From assembly GCA_900754445.1 (NCBI GenBank), contig CAAECW010000031.1, positions 1 through 27,104 of the forward strand: DNA of 27,104 bases, in the 5' to 3' direction. The stretch's first letter is position 1. The number at the start of each line of letters is the position of its first letter. A program made the position numbers and the translations under genes. Below, one piece after another: positions 22,351 to 27,104 of this stretch. Under the pieces are notes generated by a model. The model was given only the letters and a program-made list of their open reading frames with translations, was not told the DNA's origin and ran no database searches. This DNA is from an uncultured Collinsella sp. GTDB taxonomy: Bacteria; Actinomycetota; Coriobacteriia; Coriobacteriales; Coriobacteriaceae.

Positions 22351-24837
22351 ATGAGTATCAAGCGTTTGGCGCTTTGCCGCAGTCAGGGCCGTCTGTTTGT
22401 GCTGCTTCGTTTTGCCGGTCAGGATGTCGCCGCGCTTATTGAGCGGGAGGGCTCTCAGGCGTTTGCCCATGCGACGACGAGCGGTTCTTGTGTGCCGTCG
22501 CTGGTGCTCCCGGTCGATCATGGCCGTGTGCTGGCGCTTTGTCCTTCCGTTTCCGATTACGAGCGCGAGCTCGCCGTCTTGGTGCTTCCGTTTTTGGATG
22601 GCTCGTCGATGGATGTCGTTTTTGCATCCGGTGGCCAAAGGTTGGGCTCCATTCGCCTCGATAGCCGCGTGGCCAAGCTGGAATCCAAGGTTAACTACAA
22701 AGCAAAGCCTGCGCTGTGCGCGCTTATCCGCGATGCTCAGCGTGGCGAACACTGCGGTTTCTACGAGATCGATGCCACTCGCTATTTGCCGGCAGACGCC
22801 GGCGCGGTGTGGCGCTATGAGGTTACTTGGGCGGGAGACCTCCAGTGCGCGCCTGAGCTCCAGATCTTCGATGCGCATATGAATGCCATCGATGTCACCG
22901 TGCATGTGTTTGAATCGCAGGTCGATGTGCCGCAGCAGAACGGATGCCGCGTCAATAAAACGTATCTGAGTGTTGAGATGCCTCAGGATATACGAGATTT
23001 TGTCGCGATTGTGAGCGACCCCACAGAGCAGATCCAGAGCGGGTTTTGCGCCATGGATGGTCGCCTGTACAACGGCATGGTCGATGACAGTTGGAACCGC
23101 ATGAAGGACGCGCGTGCAGACGACGCAGCTTATCGACGTTGGTTTGAGCGACATCGCGCAAAGCCGGGCGATTTAGCGTGCCAGCGTGTCGCTTCGGCGG
23201 CCTTTGCCTATAGACCGCTCGTGAGCATTGTGGTGCCGTGCTACAAGACCGATCGGGTCTACCTGCGCGAGCTGCTGGACTCGGTGCTCGCCCAAAGCTA
23301 TGACAACTGGGAATTGCTGCTTATGGACGCCTCGCCCGAATGGGATGCGGTTGCCAATCTTGCGGCGGGCGTCAACGAGGAGCGCGTCCGTCGTGTTGAG
23401 CTGCCTGGTAACGGCGGCATTGTGGTCAACACCAACGCGGGTATTCAGCAAGCGACTGGAGACTACATCGCGTTCTTGGACCACGATGACATCCTGGAAC
23501 CGGACGCGTTATTCCAGTATGTTTCCGCGCTGAATAAGGCGGCCGAGGGCGAGCGCCCCCAGGTCCTGTTCTGCGACGAGGACATGTTCCAGAAAACGGG
23601 GGAGTGGGGTCAGCCTGTCTTTAAGACGCAGCTCAACGTCGATCTGCTCTATAGCCATAACTGCGTGACGCATTTCCTGATGGTGGAGAAGGCGCTAATC
23701 GATCGTATTGGCACGTCCCCGGAAGACGTTGCGGGTGCCCAGGACTACGACTTGACGCTTCGCTGCCTTGCAGCCGGCGCGCGCTTTGAGCACGTTGCGC
23801 ATGTGCTGTATCACTGGCGCGTGCATCCGGGATCGACCGCCGACGGCTCTGCCGATAGCAAGCCGTATGCTATCGAAGCCGGCCGTCTTGCGCTGCAGCG
23901 CCACTTTAACGCGCTGGGCATTTGCGGAACGGTCGAGGAGACCGAGACGCCGTTTGTCTATCGCATGCGTTATGCGCTGCCGGAGTCTGCGCCGCTGGTG
24001 AGTATTGTGATTCCCACCAAGGATCACATTGAGACGCTCGACGCCTGCGTGATGTCGATCGCCCAGAAGGCCACGTATGCCAACTACGAGATCGTCTTGG
24101 TGGAGAACAACAGCGAAGCCCCGGAGACGTTTGCGTATTACGAAACCCTGCCGGAGCGCGTAGCCGCTGCGTCTGGTGGCAAGGGCACAGCACGCGTTGA
24201 GTGGTGGCCGGGCGAGTTCAATTACTCCCAGATCATCAACTTTGGCGTTAAACATGCCAAGGGCGACTACCTGCTGCTGCTCAACAACGATACCGAGGTC
24301 ATAAGTCCGGACTTTATCGAAGAGATGATGGGCTACCTGCAACGTCCCGATGCGGGCGTGGTGGGCGCCAAGCTCTACTTTGCCGATCATCTAGTGCAAC
24401 ATGCCGGCATTTTGGTTGGCGTGCGCGGCGCACTTGCCCATGCCAACCAGGATTTCTCGGCAAAGCGCGAGGGCTATCTTGCCCGCGCTGTGCGCCCCGG
24501 TAACTTCAGTGCCGTAACGGGCGCCTGCCAGATGGTGCGACGCGACGTATTTGAGCAGGCCGGGGGCTATAACGAGGAATTCGCCGTCGGTTTTAACGAC
24601 GCAGACTTTTGCCTGCGCGTGTGGGAGGCGGGCTACCGCACCATCTTTACGCCCTATGCCGAGCTGTACCACTACGAGTTCACCTCGCGCGGCAGGGAAG
24701 AGGCCAACGAGGAAAAACTGCGCCGCTGGAAGAGCGAGCAAGCGCTGTTCATGCAGCGCTGGCCTGAGTTCTTCTTGACGGGCGATCCATGGTTGGGGCC
24801 GAACTTATCCGCTGAGAGCGAGTATTTCTCGATCTAG
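22351..24837 (+). CDS. Two-domain family 2 glycosyltransferase
   Basis: 828 aa. Residues 1-285 are an N-terminal region with beta-rich segments and no motif I recognise. GT2 domain 1 begins at RPLVSIVVPCYKTD (288-301), with the D377-H-D-D380 metal site. Domain 2 begins at PLVSIVIPTKDHIETL (548-563), with LLLLNNDTEV (641-650; N646-D647). GACQMVRRDVFEQAGGYNEEFAVGFNDADFCLRV follows (quoted in part: GGYNEEFAVGFNDADFCLRV). Such tandem GT2 proteins build O-antigen, rhamnan or teichoic-type polysaccharides, adding two linkages with one polypeptide. It is the last and largest gene of the run. Its stop codon shares the CTAG tetranucleotide with the stop of the convergent minus gene, and there is no terminator between them. 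Confidence 0.92.
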   Translation: MSIKRLALCRSQGRLFVLLRFAGQDVAALIEREGSQAFAHATTSGSCVPSLVLPVDHGRVLALCPSVSDYERELAVLVLPFLDGSSMDVVFASGGQRLGSIRLDSRVAKLESKVNYKAKPALCALIRDAQRGEHCGFYEIDATRYLPADAGAVWRYEVTWAGDLQCAPELQIFDAHMNAIDVTVHVFESQVDVPQQNGCRVNKTYLSVEMPQDIRDFVAIVSDPTEQIQSGFCAMDGRLYNGMVDDSWNRMKDARADDAAYRRWFERHRAKPGDLACQRVASAAFAYRPLVSIVVPCYKTDRVYLRELLDSVLAQSYDNWELLLMDASPEWDAVANLAAGVNEERVRRVELPGNGGIVVNTNAGIQQATGDYIAFLDHDDILEPDALFQYVSALNKAAEGERPQVLFCDEDMFQKTGEWGQPVFKTQLNVDLLYSHNCVTHFLMVEKALIDRIGTSPEDVAGAQDYDLTLRCLAAGARFEHVAHVLYHWRVHPGSTADGSADSKPYAIEAGRLALQRHFNALGICGTVEETETPFVYRMRYALPESAPLVSIVIPTKDHIETLDACVMSIAQKATYANYEIVLVENNSEAPETFAYYETLPERVAAASGGKGTARVEWWPGEFNYSQIINFGVKHAKGDYLLLLNNDTEVISPDFIEEMMGYLQRPDAGVVGAKLYFADHLVQHAGILVGVRGALAHANQDFSAKREGYLARAVRPGNFSAVTGACQMVRRDVFEQAGGYNEEFAVGFNDADFCLRVWEAGYRTIFTPYAELYHYEFTSRGREEANEEKLRRWKSEQALFMQRWPEFFLTGDPWLGPNLSAESEYFSI

Positions 24838-25811
24838 CGCGAAGTGATTCCGAGTTTGGGTAGCGATTCAGCAATCGTGTTGAGCTCATGTTGCTGTAGG
24901 TAGGCGGGATTGAGAGCTTCTTTTCTATAGGCTAGGTAGCTGTCTCTGGTCAGTTCCCTAAGCTGTTTAGTAAAGAACTGCTCCCAACTGAAGAACTTCT
25001 CGCAGTCGATGAAATCGGCAGGATGAAGGAGCATGTCTTGCGTTTCGACATCGTTGAAGAGTCCCGATCTCAGCACAAGCCATTCAAACGATTCCGGCAA
25101 AAAGAGTTCGATCTCCTTAAATCTCCTGAGCGAATAGACATAGGGCATCTCGGGCCCAAAAGCGGCCCCATCTGCAATTACGAGCAACTTTTGGGCTGGG
25201 GAGCTCAGAGCGGTTTCGTAGATGTTTGATTTGCCACCGGCACTTACGCAGCGAATTTTACTTTTGGCGCACAGGACTTTAAAGAACTCATAGCCGGCAT
25301 TGCTGTCTTCGACAATGACTTCTTCTGGCCGATCTCCATCGTAGAGCTCGTCTCCGTAAATGCGGTAGGTAGAAGTGTACGTGCGTGTGTAGACAGGATA
25401 TTTTGTTGTGGCCCTGTTGGTGTTTTTGAGACCATAGATCTCATCCACGCTATAGGGGAGCTGGGGCAATTCGTCCCTCGCAACGATGACGTAATAGTTG
25501 GAACTGTGTCGAGCTGCATGCTGGAATGCATGGCTCCTTACGAATTTTTGCGTATCGTCCACAAACACTATGCTGTTATCGATGCGGCCGAGTTGCGCTT
25601 CCCAATCTTTGCCGCCGATGACGCGGCAGGGGGCTGCGCAATTAACGATTATCCCGCTTTGGGCTCCTAGGTTTTCGTATGCACGGAGGCTGTCCAACAG
25701 GGTGGTTTTGCCTGTTGCGCTTTTGCCTTGGATGATGGTGAGGTTTCGGCGAATAGTGAGTTTGACCTGAACTTTATTGGTCCTTACGGTCAGCTGGTAT
25801 TCCCCTCTCAT
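24834..25811 (-). CDS. P-loop ATPase with possible TOPRIM-like C-terminal half (DUF4869 partner)
   Basis: 325 aa from the ATG at 25811, preceded by GAGGGAGG 7 nt upstream and overlapping the upstream stop as ATGA. A start at 25832 lies inside the DUF4869 gene without a good binding site. Walker A is G29-KSATG-K35-T36; Walker B-like IVFVDD is at 81-86, and a sensor-like YYVIVARDELPQLPYSV follows (106-122). The C-terminal half has EEVIVEDSNAGYEFFKVL (E168), SAGGKSNIYE (190-199) and KLLVIADGAAFG (208-219). The order acidic residue, GGK-N-I, hhhhxDG is like TOPRIM domains of OLD-type nucleases, but the second aspartate of DxD is missing. I cannot assign a function. Codon use is more A/T-rich than the neighbouring GT genes, suggesting acquisition. 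Databases may label relatives merely ATP-binding protein. Confidence 0.75.
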   Translation of the reverse strand: MRGEYQLTVRTNKVQVKLTIRRNLTIIQGKSATGKTTLLDSLRAYENLGAQSGIIVNCAAPCRVIGGKDWEAQLGRIDNSIVFVDDTQKFVRSHAFQHAARHSSNYYVIVARDELPQLPYSVDEIYGLKNTNRATTKYPVYTRTYTSTYRIYGDELYDGDRPEEVIVEDSNAGYEFFKVLCAKSKIRCVSAGGKSNIYETALSSPAQKLLVIADGAAFGPEMPYVYSLRRFKEIELFLPESFEWLVLRSGLFNDVETQDMLLHPADFIDCEKFFSWEQFFTKQLRELTRDSYLAYRKEALNPAYLQQHELNTIAESLPKLGITSR

Positions 25812-26260
25812 GCTCGAGCCTCCCTCAGACATTTTGCCGAGATAAGGACAAGCTCATCCATGGTATGAACAATCTGTCCGGAATTGATGACACGGGCTGT
25901 AAAACGCGCTTTGCCAAAATCCATCATATGGTAGAGGTTGATGGTGATGTCATGTTTGGAGGCGATGCGCAAGATCCAATAGGCGCAATTATCTCCGCAG
26001 GTTGAGGCGTTGTAGAGGTTTTGAGGCATAAAGAGCATCAGTAGAAGTGTTTTGGTGCCCGTTGATAGTTTCTCTGGCGGAATAACGCCAAGCACCTTGG
26101 TGTCAATTGCGTTTGCGCCAAGAACAGTGCCATTATCAATAGATTTGATAATGCGTTGTGACAGGGGATCTTGCAGCCAAGAGGGAGAATAGCTGTAATC
26201 AAAGAATGTCGACGTGTCATAAATCACATCGTCTCTGTCGCCGTAGTGAATGCTGAGCAT
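25808..26260 (-). CDS. DUF4869-like protein, partner of the ATPase
   Basis: 150 aa from the ATG at 26260 with a strong GGAGGA 3-4 nt upstream; the open frame to 26338 lacks support. Recognised as DUF4869-like from MLSIHYGD, WLQDPLSQRIIKSID, VLGVIPPEKLSTGTKTLLLMLF and the family hallmark C88-GDN-C92 in NASTCGDNCAYWILRIA, followed by DITINLYHMMDFG. It has no membrane or signal segment. The two cysteines could bind a metal or form a redox pair, but the function is unknown. It is the first gene of a two-gene operon and overlaps the ATPase start by 4 bp. This pair occurs in accessory regions of gut Firmicutes and Actinobacteria as I recall, which suggests a mobile or defence-related module. Confidence 0.75.
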   Translation of the reverse strand: MLSIHYGDRDDVIYDTSTFFDYSYSPSWLQDPLSQRIIKSIDNGTVLGANAIDTKVLGVIPPEKLSTGTKTLLLMLFMPQNLYNASTCGDNCAYWILRIASKHDITINLYHMMDFGKARFTARVINSGQIVHTMDELVLISAKCLREARA

Positions 26261-26591
26261 TGTTCCTCCATGGTTGCCTGTTGCGACTACTTTACCATGT
26301 TGGGGTCGATTTCCCTCAAGCAGTGGGTAACGGGTCAATCAACATGTCTGTTAGAACGAACCGATGACTTTTACAGGTGTAACAGCTTTCTATCCTGCGG
26401 TAATTGACTGTCTCGATATGTTGGATTTAGCAGGTCGAAACTAACGATATTCCACGATAAGCTTATACAAGTTTATATATACCGATAGATCTCGATATAA
26501 CTTACGATAGGAATATAATTCTACGATTTGACGCGAAACGACAGATTGAAATGCTTGAGCTTCTTAAGCAGCTTATCGTACGGGAGCATTT
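26261..26591. other. 331-bp A+T-rich divergent intergenic region
   Basis: It lies between the DUF4869 gene (minus) and a small membrane protein gene (plus). It is clearly more A+T-rich than the rest of the window. It holds at least six CGATA copies, a TATAAT at 26514-26519 on the plus strand, and a weak minus promoter candidate (TAAAGT near 26290). No gene is seen in it. Confidence 0.6.
26414..26578. repeat. Cluster of CGATA repeats
   Basis: CGATA occurs at 26414, 26445, 26455, 26483, 26493 and 26505. CGATT is at 26524, and the reverse TATCG is at 26574. Two pairs are spaced exactly 10 bp and another 12 bp, about one helical turn. This suits cooperative binding of a regulator or an iteron-like array. 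The local A+T bias raises the chance expectation for part of the motif. Confidence 0.5.
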
Positions 26592-26849
26592 TTGCTAATG
26601 AAAATGACAACTCATACACTTCTTTTTATCTTTATTTCTATAGTGATGTTTCTATTATGTGCTCCTTTGTTGGTGAATGTTCTATTTATGTATAAGGCGC
26701 CTTGTGCTGTCTTTGAAGCGCGTTTTGACTCAGGGGATTTGCTTGGATATATCGGCTCTGCCGCTGTTGGCGTCGGTTCCATTTCTCTGGCGCTGTATTC
26801 GGTCTATCAGACCGAGAGGTTGATTTCAGATCTCAGCCGAACACATTGA
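26592..26849 (+). pseudogene. Small two-helix membrane protein, probably a truncated N-terminal fragment
   Basis: 85 aa from a TTG at 26592 (GGGAG 5 nt upstream), or 83 aa from the ATG at 26598. Residues about 8-33 (LLFIFISIVMFLLCAPLLVNVLF) and 49-68 (LLGYIGSAAVGVGSISLALY) are transmembrane segments joined by a short loop with FEARFDSGDLLGYIG. Larger membrane proteins of accessory loci begin with the same plan, a helix, then a W/F-x-x-GDLLG helix, and continue into a long cytosolic domain. Here the frame ends soon after the second helix, where the sequence turns G+C-rich. I therefore suspect truncation by insertion or deletion, although a genuine small membrane protein is possible. The A+T-rich composition matches the neighbouring DUF4869 module. 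Confidence 0.5.
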
Positions 26850-26877
26850 GCAAATAGGCCGTTCCCGTAGCTAGCCG

Positions 26878-26918
26878 AACGCCCCCGCGGCCCCATCCGG
26901 GACCCGGGGGCGCCGTTT
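26878..26918 (+). terminator. G+C-rich hairpin, probable terminator
   Basis: CGCCCCCG and CGGGGGCG form an 8-bp perfect stem, extended inside by GG-CCC/GGG-CC pairing with one mismatch around an ATCC loop. CCGTTTTCCC follows on the plus strand. It lies about 30 bp after the small membrane protein fragment. Confidence 0.6.
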
Positions 26919-27044
26919 TCCCAGTTGAAGGAACGGTGGAGATGTGTTTCGATGGGTCCCGGTGGCCATGCTCCGCCCGCCGCCCGGCACCTCTTCCCAG
27001 ACTCAGCCGGACGGTCGGCCCGTCTATTCCGTTTTTCCTCTAGG

Positions 27045-27104
27045 CTAGGCCAGCGGGGCATCGCCCCTCTCTGCGCGCGCCCTCTCGATGAGCCCCGGCG
27101 TCAG
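27045..27104 (-). CDS. C-terminal end of an unidentified protein (runs off the window)
   Basis: Read on the minus strand from the window edge, 19 codons (LTPGLIERARAERGDAPLA) end in TAG. The Arg/Glu/Ala-rich composition is like normal high-G+C coding sequence, but the segment is too short to identify. It is a tentative call. The 195 bp between this stop and the small membrane protein holds only the hairpin at about 26878-26918 and G+C-rich sequence. Confidence 0.3.
   Translation of the reverse strand: MTPGLIERARAERGDAPLA

Overview
The window looks like chromosome of a high-G+C, anaerobic Gram-positive bacterium of the Coriobacteriia, most likely Collinsella or a close relative. This is inferred from protein style, from the SUF gene order, from the GGGtGRT/NifU-like pair, and from the mixture of surface glycosyltransferases and an LPXTG-type protein. 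No rRNA or other phylogenetic marker is present to prove it.

Layout. (1) 1-304: the 3' part of a tRNA-Lys(CUU) with its terminator, followed by a second, diverged copy of the tRNA 3' end, terminator and flank. This is the pattern left by integration at a tRNA gene, and a dinD-like gene (minus) follows. (2) 1327-4932 (minus): an FAD-dependent fumarate reductase/aspartate oxidase-type flavoprotein, then a two-gene unit of a NifU/IscU-like scaffold and a GGGtGRT protein. A strong 22-bp inverted repeat lies between the flavoprotein and the two-gene unit. (3) 5336-6148 (plus): a REP-associated (Y1/RAYT-like) transposase relative that has lost the expected catalytic tyrosine and carries a C-terminal helix-turn-helix. 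A 660-bp gene-poor stretch follows. (4) 6810-12055 (minus): a tightly overlapping SUF operon, sufC-sufB-sufD-sufS-sufU. A three-cysteine Rrf2/IscR-type regulator is divergent from it (12278-12709, plus). The shared promoter region holds a 25-bp site that resembles the IscR type 1 operator very closely, so the iron-sulfur assembly operon and its sensor are probably co-regulated.

(5) 12849-14627: a secreted, sortase-anchored surface protein with a lysozyme-like N-terminal region and a long Ser/Asp/Lys-rich stalk. (6) 14830-16626: a divergent AAA-ATPase-like/PD-(D/E)XK-type protein with degenerate motifs. (7) 16651-24837: six glycosyltransferase genes, one minus and five plus. The plus genes form a run; two of them are close paralogues and the last encodes a two-domain enzyme. 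Together they probably build a cell-surface polysaccharide.

(8) 24834-26260 (minus): a more A+T-rich two-gene module, a DUF4869-type protein followed by a P-loop ATPase with a possible TOPRIM-like C-terminal half, translationally coupled by an ATGA overlap. I regard this as the best candidate for an undescribed system. Upstream lies an A+T-rich region with at least six CGATA repeats, then a small (probably truncated) membrane protein, a strong G+C-rich hairpin, and the last 19 codons of an unknown minus-strand gene that runs off the window. This right end looks like a mosaic accessory boundary.
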